A stretch of 64,000 bases of DNA from Mucilaginibacter mali (GTDB lineage Bacteria > Bacteroidota > Bacteroidia > Sphingobacteriales > Sphingobacteriaceae). Below are positions 48,628 to 57,083 of the stretch, piece after piece (positions within the stretch are counted from its first letter, which is position 1; each line of letters begins with the position of its first letter). The position numbers and the translations under genes were made by a program. The stretch covers positions 3,038,001 to 3,102,000 of the forward strand of contig NZ_CP054139.1 of assembly GCF_013283875.1 (NCBI RefSeq), in the 5' to 3' direction. Below the pieces are notes generated by a model that was not told where the DNA came from, ran no database searches, and saw nothing but the letters and a program-made list of their open reading frames with translations.

Positions 48628-51462
48628 TTATTTCTGCCTACCCTCACTATCCAACTCAATAATTTTGTATCCCGACTTTTGAAGCACAGGCAGAAAACCT
48701 GCCTTGTCGCCTACGATCAGCACAGTCATCTTGTCTGGGTCAAGATATTCCCTCGCTAATGCATCAACCTCACTTTTAGTAAGGTTTTTCAGGATCATAT
48801 TTTGCTTGTCAACAAACCCTGCACTAAGGTTATAGTTTTGGATCCGTGAAAGAAATGCGGCTTTTTGCATATTGGTTTCGTACTTACGCGCATCGCTCTG
48901 TCCTATCGAACTTTTCGTAAATTGAAGTTCCGAAGGGGTGATGCCATCCTGCGCATAATGTCCGATAATTTTCAAAAACTCAAATGCAGCGCTGTCCGTT
49001 GTTGCGGCACGCACACCTGCTGACGCTACGTAAAACCCTCCCAGTTTTCCAGAACTAAAATTTGAGGAGGCACCATAGGTCCAGCCTTTCTCCTCCCTTA
49101 GATCAATATTTAACCGGCTATCGAATCCCCCGCCCAAAGCATAGTTTGTCAAGCCTAATTTGTAGAATAAACCTGTTGCGTCATATTTAATACCTGTGTA
49201 ATAACCAACCCTAATTTCTGACTGTGCGGCTTTTGGCACATCAACGATATAAATAGTCTTGGATTCGGGCTTAGCTGTTGGTGCGGGCGGAACAGGGATC
49301 TCTATATGTTTGTTCTTCCAGTGTTTTAAAAAAACCAATTTGTTAATTGCGGCACTTTTAGTTAGTTCTCCTACCACAACAACCGAACACACCCCCGGCG
49401 CAAAATATTTGGTATAATAATCCTGAACATCCGTGAGTGTGATGTTAGTTATGGTTTGCTCAGTACCAACCAATCCATAGGTTCTGATATTATCACTCCC
49501 ATAGATCAATTTATTAAAAACAGTATTAGCAACGTTGGCTGGCTGCGCTTTGGAAACCATCAGATTTTGAATAACCTGTTTTTTAATTCGGTCCAGTGTT
49601 TCCTGCGTAAACTTAGGGCGGAGCAATCGCTGTTCGGCAATTGCGAGTGTTTGGTCTATATTTTTTGTTAAGGACGAAATTGACATCACTGTTTCATCGT
49701 TTCCCGCGGTTACAACAATATTGCTGCCCAGTTTCGCTAACTTTCCGCTGATCTCCTCTGCGGTCATGCTTTCTGTATCATCGTTCAACATTTGGGCCAC
49801 AATATTCGGCAACCCGGCTTTTGAAGTATTGTTTGCCGCAAGCAACCCGCCACCACGAATGGATACTGACAGCGAAACTTCGGGAACTTCATTATTGTAT
49901 GAACCGATGATGTTTACGCCGTTTTCTGTGTTTGACTTCCAGATAGCCGGCATTTTAATTGATGGGTTGGAGCCCGCAAGAGGCTGCACGGCGCGGTTAA
50001 ATTTATCTTTGGGCTTCCGGTAGGTTAAACCCTGGTAGCCATAATCCGGTGCTGCATAATTAGATTTATCAGGCGTAAAATTATTGGGGGCAACAGGTTT
50101 AACCTCACCCGTCTTAGGCAAAATGCTGAGGATAACGGCACCGCTTCCTTTCAAATATTGGCGGTAAACCCGCATGATATCTTCCTTGTTCACCTTGCGT
50201 ATATCTGCAAGTTGCCGCCCGATCTGGTTTGGATTGCCGGTAAAAGTTTGGGACTCTGCTAAAAATGATACCTTTCCGGATATACTTTCCAGCGTATTAA
50301 TAAAATCGGCTTCAGCACTTCCCTTAAACCGGGCTAGATCTTCATCGGTTACGCCGCGCTTTTCAAACTCAGCCAGCGTTTCCTGCACCATCTGGTGCAT
50401 ATCGGCTAATGTTTGCCCAGGAAATGGAACGACTTCTATACCAATAAAACCAGCCAGCTCCAGGTTGTAAGAGAACATGGTCGCCTCGGCAGCTTTCCGC
50501 GTTTTTATAAAATTCTTATAAAGCAGCGAATTATAACCTTTCCCAATAATCATGGCTAACGCGTCCAATGCGGCTTGGTCTTTATCATTCATCTTTACGC
50601 CCGGATACCCGATAAACATTAGCGGAAGCCTGGCATAATTGTCTGTGTAAGAAATATACCTGTCTGAAGAAACAACAGGTTTAAGTGGCACAGCGGGTTT
50701 GACTTCGGGGCCGCGCGGAATTGAACCAAAATACTTTTCCACCCAGGCGAGGGTTTGTTTTACGTTAATGTCGCCGCCAATCGTTAATGTGGCATTATTA
50801 GGTCCATACCAGCGTAGAAAAAATCGTTTCAAATCGTTAACATCTACCCGATCAAGGTCTTCAACAAAACCGATAGGTTGCCAGGAATAAGGGTACCCAT
50901 AAGGATAAAGCGCACCCAACAACGCTTCTAAGGCTGTGCCATAGGGCTTATTATCAAAACTTTGCCCGCGTTCATTTTTCACTGTTGAACGCTGTATCTC
51001 GAACTTTTGCTGTGTTACAGCATCTAATAGAAAGCCCATACGGTCAGACTCCAGCCAAAGCATCTTTTCTAACTGGTTACTCGGTACCGTTTCAAAATAA
51101 TTTGTTCTGTCCTGATTGGTTGTGCCATTAAGCGTACCGCCGCTGGCATTTACCGTTTTAAAATGTAAGCCACTTTTTACGTGATCAGACCCTTCAAACA
51201 TCATATGCTCAAAAAAATGAGCAAAACCAGATTTGCCAAGCGTTTCACGCGCTGATCCTACATGATAGGTCACATCGATATGCGCTATCGGATCCGAATG
51301 ATCTTCCGTTAAAATAACGGTCAAGCCATTACTCAAAATATATTTTTGGTAAGGTATGATCAATGTTTCGCCTTTTCTGTTGATCTGCTCAACTAATTTC
51401 GGTTGTGCCAAAGCAACAGTCATAGCCGATAAAAGCCAAAGGGCGATGAGTAATTTTTTCAT
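48628..51462 (-). CDS. M16 family zinc metallopeptidase, two-lobed
   Basis: A 944-residue secreted peptidase of the pitrilysin family. After a signal peptide (MKKLLIALWLLSAMTVALAQ) the inverted zinc motif HFFEH (His82, Glu85, His86) follows, with the distal Glu in VKNERGQSFDNKPYG (about 160). The C-terminal half is a second M16 lobe without the zinc motif, with typical REEKGWTYGASS near 830. The enzyme degrades small unfolded peptides in the periplasm. It is the last gene of the sigma/FecR-linked SusCD operon, so the imported ligand may be a peptide or a peptide-bearing compound. Confidence 0.92.
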   Translation of the reverse strand: MKKLLIALWLLSAMTVALAQPKLVEQINRKGETLIIPYQKYILSNGLTVILTEDHSDPIAHIDVTYHVGSARETLGKSGFAHFFEHMMFEGSDHVKSGLHFKTVNASGGTLNGTTNQDRTNYFETVPSNQLEKMLWLESDRMGFLLDAVTQQKFEIQRSTVKNERGQSFDNKPYGTALEALLGALYPYGYPYSWQPIGFVEDLDRVDVNDLKRFFLRWYGPNNATLTIGGDINVKQTLAWVEKYFGSIPRGPEVKPAVPLKPVVSSDRYISYTDNYARLPLMFIGYPGVKMNDKDQAALDALAMIIGKGYNSLLYKNFIKTRKAAEATMFSYNLELAGFIGIEVVPFPGQTLADMHQMVQETLAEFEKRGVTDEDLARFKGSAEADFINTLESISGKVSFLAESQTFTGNPNQIGRQLADIRKVNKEDIMRVYRQYLKGSGAVILSILPKTGEVKPVAPNNFTPDKSNYAAPDYGYQGLTYRKPKDKFNRAVQPLAGSNPSIKMPAIWKSNTENGVNIIGSYNNEVPEVSLSVSIRGGGLLAANNTSKAGLPNIVAQMLNDDTESMTAEEISGKLAKLGSNIVVTAGNDETVMSISSLTKNIDQTLAIAEQRLLRPKFTQETLDRIKKQVIQNLMVSKAQPANVANTVFNKLIYGSDNIRTYGLVGTEQTITNITLTDVQDYYTKYFAPGVCSVVVVGELTKSAAINKLVFLKHWKNKHIEIPVPPAPTAKPESKTIYIVDVPKAAQSEIRVGYYTGIKYDATGLFYKLGLTNYALGGGFDSRLNIDLREEKGWTYGASSNFSSGKLGGFYVASAGVRAATTDSAAFEFLKIIGHYAQDGITPSELQFTKSSIGQSDARKYETNMQKAAFLSRIQNYNLSAGFVDKQNMILKNLTKSEVDALAREYLDPDKMTVLIVGDKAGFLPVLQKSGYKIIELDSEGRQK

Positions 51463-51666
51463 TATGTTTGAATTGGGTAGTGTTTATTTTCGGGCAATAT
51501 CGTCCTGATCGGATAAACTGAGTTACCCGTTACGATCGATGCTTACCAAAAATTCAGGCTATTTCTTAAAGGTTTGTCTTAATTACTTTGCTTTGAAATG
51601 AAGAGAAAAAGCGGGTACTCAACAGATAGCTGAGCGCCCGTATTTAGTACATTTCAGGTTATATTA

Positions 51667-52818
51667 CTAATTATGTTTAGATGAACTTTGCACTAAGATC
51701 TCACCAAGTTTATTATCCAATTCCTCCCCTCGCAAATTTTTTGCCACTATCTTCCCCGAAGGATCAAGTAAGAAATTTTGAGGGATCGCTTGTACACCGT
51801 AAGCAAGCGCCACTTCACATTGCCAAAATTTCAGGTCAGATACATGTGTCCAGGTCAGTCCATCTTTATTGATCGCAGCCTCCCACTTAGCTTTATCGTC
51901 CGCGCGATCAAGCGAAACGCCTAAGATGGTAAAATTTTTACCTTTATATTTGTTATAGGTACGTACCAGGTTAGGGTTTTCTGCACGACATGGACCGCAC
52001 CATGATGCCCAAAGATCAACAAGCACATATTTGCCCCTGAAATCAGACAGGCTTACCTGGCGACCGGCTGTATCGGGCAATGTAAATGCCGGTGCCATCG
52101 CGCCAATAGCAACTTTTTTCATTTTTTCCAGTTGTCCGGTGAAGCGCTGTCCTGCTACACTGCTTTTTAGTTCCGGGGAAAGCTCATTATAAAGAGGTGC
52201 GATCTCAGCGTAATCCATACTATACGCCTGATCAGTGGTTAGTTTAAAACTCAAGTATGATGAAGAATGCGTTTTGATGAACTGAAGGGTGGCAGCTTTA
52301 GAAGCCTCGCTATATCTTTTTTCAATTAACGCTAACTCAGCTTTAAATTGAGGGCTTGCCTTTTCGGCATCTGTCGCCGATCTCGTTTTATTTCCATATT
52401 GTTCATTCAGATCAGTGGCCGGCTTATTCAATTTATTAAAGGCACTAAGGTCTATATTGGTCGGCGTGCCCCCTATGGTAGCTTTTGAAATAGGCTCTGC
52501 AGCTGCATTTATCGAAATTTCGCCTTTTTCAATATAAATTTGCGTATAATCTTTCGCTTTGGCCATTCCGTTACCATCGCTATTGAGTACTACATAGGCC
52601 TGGGCGGGCGTTTCAGGTGCCTTTCCCTTAAATTCAAATCGTCCGTCATTGATCGTCGCAGAATCTGTGAATCTTTTGTTATCTGCCGCATAAGTCAAAT
52701 AAACTTTCGCCGGGGCACTCAATGTGCCTATCTTGCCTTTAATAGTAAAGTCATTACCATTATTTTGAGCCATTGCATATACAGGGAGTACTAAAATGGC
52801 CAATAGAAATTTTTTCAT
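51667..52818 (-). CDS. TlpA-like thiol-disulfide protein with DUF4369 (third of three)
   Basis: A 383-residue exported protein. A signal peptide (MKKFLLAILVLPVYAMAQ) precedes a DUF4369 beta-rich domain (about 22-125: FTIKGKIGTLSAPAKVYLTY), a helical linker, and a C-terminal thioredoxin/AhpC-TSA domain with WASWCGPCR (Cys274, Cys277) and cis-Pro IPQNFLLDPSG. It reduces or isomerises periplasmic disulfides, or acts on small thiols. Only 27 bases separate it from the second TlpA-like gene. It carries the classic CGPC motif, unlike its two paralogues. Confidence 0.93.
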   Translation of the reverse strand: MKKFLLAILVLPVYAMAQNNGNDFTIKGKIGTLSAPAKVYLTYAADNKRFTDSATINDGRFEFKGKAPETPAQAYVVLNSDGNGMAKAKDYTQIYIEKGEISINAAAEPISKATIGGTPTNIDLSAFNKLNKPATDLNEQYGNKTRSATDAEKASPQFKAELALIEKRYSEASKAATLQFIKTHSSSYLSFKLTTDQAYSMDYAEIAPLYNELSPELKSSVAGQRFTGQLEKMKKVAIGAMAPAFTLPDTAGRQVSLSDFRGKYVLVDLWASWCGPCRAENPNLVRTYNKYKGKNFTILGVSLDRADDKAKWEAAINKDGLTWTHVSDLKFWQCEVALAYGVQAIPQNFLLDPSGKIVAKNLRGEELDNKLGEILVQSSSKHN

Positions 52819-52845
52819 TATATTACTGTTTGTTTATTGTTTTTT

Positions 52846-54012
52846 TTATTTAAAAATTGATGCGAACATTTGATCCATATCGGCATCATTCCCGCCCAAC
52901 GAACCAAATCTCCCTACTATTTTGCCCGATGGGTCTATCAGCACTTTAGTAGGTATTGTTGAAACACTGTAAGCGTCATCCAGATCATTCGGATTCATTT
53001 CCCGTTTCATTTTTTTATCCATATCTAAGCCACGCAAAACATGATGCCAGATACCTATCCCATCTTTCTCAATAGCGTCATGCCAGGCTTTTAACGCCCG
53101 GTCGTCGTCTGATATACCAACAATTTCCAATCCTTTATCATGGTATTTTTTATAAAGGGTGATCAAATGCGGGTTACCGGCCCTGCATGGCACACACCAG
53201 CTTGCCCAAAAATCGAGCAGTACATATTTGCCTTTAAAATCAGCCAGGGTCAGCGTTTTACCATTGATATCTGTTTTGGTGAAACCCGGGGCTATACCGC
53301 CTGGCGTAGCCGCTTCAATGGATTTTATCTTAATGGCCAGCGCTTTAGCTTGTTCGGTAACTTTGGCTTCGGCATTTAAACTTGCATAATATCTTTTTGT
53401 GTCGGCAGGTTTCATACGCTCCGCCTCCATTTGCATTAGATCTAACGACACGACCGAGTTTGGCTTTTCAAACAGAAAAGCAGTTTGTGCCTGCTGTATC
53501 TCACGGCCGTAGGGAGCCATCTGCTCTTTTATCGCTTCTTTTTTATCTTTATCTTTTTCCTGGTAGTAAGCCTTATTTAAGGGTATCAGTACACTTCGGG
53601 CCGCAGCAGTGCGTCTGTCCAGTTCTTCTTGTTCATCCTGGGTTTTCGAACCCGCCAGTTTTAGCGTTGCCAGATCTGAGGGGTCGCCGGTAAGGATTAG
53701 TTTACCTGGTTCTACATACAGTTGCTTCATTTTACTGTACTGCTCCTGGGGCGGAATAACCTCGCCATTTTTTTTAAAAAAAAGGCTAATACGGGTGGGA
53801 TGAACAGACTTTCCGGAGAATGTAAAGGATTGCCCAACGATAGGCAGTGTGGTTTGCTTATACCCATCGGCACCCTGGTAATTAATTTGTACCGAATCCA
53901 TAGGTGCTCCGGAAAGCCGGGCATTTAAAGTGTATTGATCTGCCTTTTGAGCTAAAGCGTTCTCTCCGGTTAATGCTAAAAAGATCAAACTAAGTTTTAG
54001 TAGTGTTTTCAT
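52846..54012 (-). CDS. TlpA-like thiol-disulfide protein with DUF4369 (second of three)
   Basis: A 388-residue exported protein with the same layout as its neighbours: signal peptide (MKTLLKLSLIFLALTGENALA), DUF4369 (about 26-120: YTLNARLSGAPMDSVQINY), helical linker, and thioredoxin domain with FWASWCVPCRAGNPH and STIPTKVLIDPSG. The active site is CVPC, a variation on CGPC that should change the redox potential. It lies 12 bases downstream of the first TlpA-like gene and 27 bases upstream of the third. Confidence 0.92.
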   Translation of the reverse strand: MKTLLKLSLIFLALTGENALAQKADQYTLNARLSGAPMDSVQINYQGADGYKQTTLPIVGQSFTFSGKSVHPTRISLFFKKNGEVIPPQEQYSKMKQLYVEPGKLILTGDPSDLATLKLAGSKTQDEQEELDRRTAAARSVLIPLNKAYYQEKDKDKKEAIKEQMAPYGREIQQAQTAFLFEKPNSVVSLDLMQMEAERMKPADTKRYYASLNAEAKVTEQAKALAIKIKSIEAATPGGIAPGFTKTDINGKTLTLADFKGKYVLLDFWASWCVPCRAGNPHLITLYKKYHDKGLEIVGISDDDRALKAWHDAIEKDGIGIWHHVLRGLDMDKKMKREMNPNDLDDAYSVSTIPTKVLIDPSGKIVGRFGSLGGNDADMDQMFASIFK

Positions 54013-54024
54013 ATTTTATAGGTT

Positions 54025-55224
54025 TCAATCTTTGAATATAGTGGACAATTTTTCGTCAATAACTTTCTCATCACCACCCTTAACCAGTATTTTACCTTCT
54101 TTGTCGAGCAAAACATAATGAGGAATAGTATGGGTCATATACAAGGCTCCCACCCGGGCGGGCATATTTTTAATTGGGAATTCGTCGCAAACCTGTGCCC
54201 AGGGCATTTTTTCCTGGTCCATCGCAATTTTCCAACTTTTCCACGAACTGTCATCTGAAACACTGAGTATATCAAATCCTTTGTCATGGTATTTGGCGTA
54301 AACCAACTTCCAGTGTGGTATAGCTTCACGGCAGGGGTGGCACCAGCTTGCCCAGAAATCTATCATTACATATTTCCCTCGGAATGCCGATAAGCTTAAC
54401 TTACTGCTATCAGGCCTCATTAGCGTAAAATCTGGCGCTACGGCTCCTGGTTGCACCGCCGCAAGCATATTGCGCGATCGGGATAATTCACTGTAATACA
54501 CCGAATTTTTAGCATCGCCGGTGAATTGATCAAGCATTTCGCTTAGCGATTGGTATTTAGTATCATTAGAGTAGGTGTATAATACATAATACAGGTAAAG
54601 CGGGCCTACTGCACCTGAATTTTGGCTGACGTAGTTTTTTATTTGTTTGAATTGCCAGGCTTGCAACAGTTTATTAACCGAATCCATTCTTCCCCGAACT
54701 TTATACTCCGCATCAATATCCTTGCCTTGAACAAGTTTAAACTGCCGATTGAGTTCATTATTGATGGCGGCAAATTGCCTTTGCCCGGGATCACTCTGAT
54801 AAGCCGCGATGATATCATAGTTTTTTGAACCACTTTCCTTAACATTTTTGATGATGGCACCTTTACCATAACCATACTTGGTATAATCAAAATGCTCGGC
54901 ACCGGCCGTGTCGGCGCTAACTGTTATTTTACCGTTATCTAAAAAAATATCAAAAGCCCAGTTACCCGGCATTACTAACGCCCGCAGCATTTCCGCACCT
55001 GCGGCTCTCCCTGTTAGTACAAAGCTTCCGTCAGTTATTTTAGCACTGTCGACAGACTTGGTTGTACGGTCGGTAAAATCACTTCGCTGAAGAAAGATCT
55101 TACCCGATCTAATACCTTTCAACTTTCCGTTAATTTGATAGGTTATACCTTGAGCAGATAAATTTTGAGCTGGCAATAGCTGAATTAGGAGCCACGCCAG
55201 TATACTGAGAAATAACTTTTTCAT
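54025..55224 (-). CDS. TlpA-like thiol-disulfide protein with DUF4369 (first of three)
   Basis: A 399-residue exported protein with a signal peptide (MKKLFLSILAWLLIQLLPAQ), DUF4369 domain (about 27-125: YQINGKLKGIRSGKIFLQR), linker, and thioredoxin domain with FWASWCHPCREAIPH and HTIPHYVLLDKEG. CHPC is the DsbA-type active site, which usually makes a protein more oxidising. Three different active sites (CHPC, CVPC, CGPC) in tandem suggest distinct redox tasks. It starts five bases after the restored end of the frameshifted small gene upstream, so they belong to one transcript. Confidence 0.92.
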   Translation of the reverse strand: MKKLFLSILAWLLIQLLPAQNLSAQGITYQINGKLKGIRSGKIFLQRSDFTDRTTKSVDSAKITDGSFVLTGRAAGAEMLRALVMPGNWAFDIFLDNGKITVSADTAGAEHFDYTKYGYGKGAIIKNVKESGSKNYDIIAAYQSDPGQRQFAAINNELNRQFKLVQGKDIDAEYKVRGRMDSVNKLLQAWQFKQIKNYVSQNSGAVGPLYLYYVLYTYSNDTKYQSLSEMLDQFTGDAKNSVYYSELSRSRNMLAAVQPGAVAPDFTLMRPDSSKLSLSAFRGKYVMIDFWASWCHPCREAIPHWKLVYAKYHDKGFDILSVSDDSSWKSWKIAMDQEKMPWAQVCDEFPIKNMPARVGALYMTHTIPHYVLLDKEGKILVKGGDEKVIDEKLSTIFKD

Positions 55225-55228
55225 TTTT

Positions 55229-55535
55229 TTAAATTTTTCTATTTAATAGCTTTTTAAATTCTTCCGATTTCTTTTGATGATCAGTAATGGTGTATTCAAA
55301 TATCCATCCGCCGAACTGGGGGTTGTTTCAGCAACGTTTCAAACGTTTTCATCCGCTGCTGTACATCTAACTCACGTTGTGCCGCACTTGCATAGTGCGT
55401 ATCGGCAAAGTCACTCGACCCGCCAACATATAGAACCTTTAGCTTGCTTTTTACAATGCCATCTGCTAACAGCAGGTGGTACTGACCTAATACTATGAAA
55501 GCACATAGCAACAGCCCTTTAAATACCGTCTTCAT
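55229..55535 (-). pseudogene. Small exported protein gene with a one-base frameshift
   Basis: As it stands, the frame 55296-55535 encodes 79 residues: a signal peptide (MKTVFKGLLLCAFIVLGQYHLLLA) and a short domain with LKVLYVGGSSDFADTHY and RMKTFETLLKQ, ending in PPVRRMDI. Removing one C from a run of five at 55318-55322 opens a frame that continues PQFGGWIFEYTITDHQKK...LLNRKI to a stop at 55229, five bases before the next gene's ATG. The continuation reads like real protein and makes the operon gapless. No family is recognised. It may be a decayed gene, a phase-variable tract, or a sequencing error. Confidence 0.6.
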
Positions 55536-55561
55536 AATAAATGGTAGATTTTACAGATGTG

Positions 55562-55610
55562 TTATTTCCAAGCTTGTACGGTATTGAAAACCGTACAAGC
55601 CTGGAAATAA
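55562..55610 (-). terminator. Long hairpin after the second SusD gene
   Basis: TTATTTCCAAGCTTGTACGGT (55562-55582) pairs with ACCGTACAAGCCTGGAAATAA (55590-55610) with one mismatch and a seven-base loop. It lies four bases past the SusD stop on the minus strand. It probably protects or partly terminates the SusCD message before the TlpA genes. Confidence 0.75.
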
Positions 55611-55613
55611 TGC

Positions 55614-57071
55614 TTAATACTTGATGTAACCCGGATTTTGGTCACCAAACAACGGATTGTATTGAAACTCGTCTTTGGGAACAGGATATATAAATTGATT
55701 TGTCGAAGTGATCGTTGACCGGATGGACTTTACGGTGGCAAAAGGCAGGCGCAATAACGCATTCCATTCTTGTCCGTCTTCGGCAACCATGCTACGGGCA
55801 GTTTCCTTGTAAATCTCAAGGTTCATTGCATCAGTAGTTAAGGCTGCTTCAACAGCCAGGTAATTGGTGTTATTTGTAGTGGCTGTAATGCCCGCACAAG
55901 CCTGTATGGTATGTACCAAAGTTCTGGCATTGGCCAAACTGCCGCCCGAGCGTACAATTGCTTCCGCCTGCAAAAGATAAACTTCGGTTAAACGGAATGC
56001 GTAATCACTTTCAGACACGGTACTGGCAACACCGCCCTGCAGGATATATTTCATAAACCACGCTGTGCCGGGAGCATAAAGATCGGTAAAAGTAGTTTTG
56101 GTACCCACCATCCAGGTCAGGCGGGGATCATTAGCGTATAGATCCTTTAATGTTGATGATGCGGCATACAAAGCTGAAGCACCGGGATAATATTGCCTGC
56201 TTTTACTGTAATTATCAGTAGTTTGCAGCGCCTGCGGCTGTATACCTAAAATGATTTCTTTACTTGCTAAACCCTTGGTATGGAAGATATCTTCCTGCTT
56301 GGCTTCCAGTGTGTATGGTCCGGTCTGTATTATGGTGTTACCAAGCGTAATTACCTGAGTGTAATCAGCAGCTGTTCCACGGCACATCAATACTCGCATT
56401 TTCAGTGCCATAGCAGCCCATTTAGTGGCGTAATAAACCTGATTAGTTGCGGGGGCGTTGGCAATCGCATCGTCCAGGTCGCTGATAATGAAATCATAAG
56501 TTTCCTTTACTGTATTGCGTGCTTTGGCAATTGTAGTTAAGGTGCTGCTTTCGTCGCGGAGCAATACACCAAATTTGCTGTCTGGCTTGTACCACTCACC
56601 ATAAAAATTAAGCAGTTTAAAATGTGCATAAGCACGCAGGAAATGCGCTTCGGCAATAATCTCTTTTTTCCTGGTGCCGGTAAATTTGTTATCATCCAAA
56701 GCATTTACGCCCTTTATGACATTGTCTACTGCATTCAGTGCTTTATAGCATTGTAACCAGTAGCCTGAAGCATTAGTGTTTTCGCCGCTGAGGTCGTTGA
56801 TATATATACCGATGTTACCTCCCAATCCGTATACAATGTAACCCGTCATTTCTGATGGATAAAGTTCGTGGGATTGCCAGCCGGTTTTGATCTGAGTTGC
56901 ATTAGCGAAGTTATAATAGGCCCCGTTTAGTGCGATTTGAGAAGTTCCCTGATCCAGGATAGTATTTTCTGCAACCTTTGCATTTTGCGGTAAGGCACCC
57001 AACTCCTTTTTGCATGCATAAGGAGCGGTGATCACCATACTGAGCATTATATATTTTAGAATCTTTTTCAT
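55614..57071 (-). CDS. SusD/RagB family lipoprotein (sigma-regulated locus)
   Basis: A 485-residue SusD-like lipoprotein. Lipobox Cys20 follows ITAPYA. The N-terminal SusD_3 region has ALNGAYYNFANATQIKTGWQSHELYP, the TPR-like core KKEIIAEAHFLRAYAHFKLLNFYGEW...VLLRDESSTLTTIAKARNTVKETYDFIISDLDDAI, and the C-terminal RagB region YAFRLTEVYLLQAEAIVRSGG...EWNALLRLPFATVKSI ending FGDQNPGYIKY. It follows the SusC gene by 12 bases and forms the surface lid of that transporter. The locus with TlpA and M16 genes hints at a peptide-like ligand. Confidence 0.95.
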   Translation of the reverse strand: MKKILKYIMLSMVITAPYACKKELGALPQNAKVAENTILDQGTSQIALNGAYYNFANATQIKTGWQSHELYPSEMTGYIVYGLGGNIGIYINDLSGENTNASGYWLQCYKALNAVDNVIKGVNALDDNKFTGTRKKEIIAEAHFLRAYAHFKLLNFYGEWYKPDSKFGVLLRDESSTLTTIAKARNTVKETYDFIISDLDDAIANAPATNQVYYATKWAAMALKMRVLMCRGTAADYTQVITLGNTIIQTGPYTLEAKQEDIFHTKGLASKEIILGIQPQALQTTDNYSKSRQYYPGASALYAASSTLKDLYANDPRLTWMVGTKTTFTDLYAPGTAWFMKYILQGGVASTVSESDYAFRLTEVYLLQAEAIVRSGGSLANARTLVHTIQACAGITATTNNTNYLAVEAALTTDAMNLEIYKETARSMVAEDGQEWNALLRLPFATVKSIRSTITSTNQFIYPVPKDEFQYNPLFGDQNPGYIKY

Positions 57072-57083
57072 TTTTTTATTGAA

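Noticed and set aside
54639..54902. 87-codon minus-strand frame inside the first TlpA-like gene
   Set aside because: It is a shadow of the 54025-55224 coding frame with poor codon use and no context.
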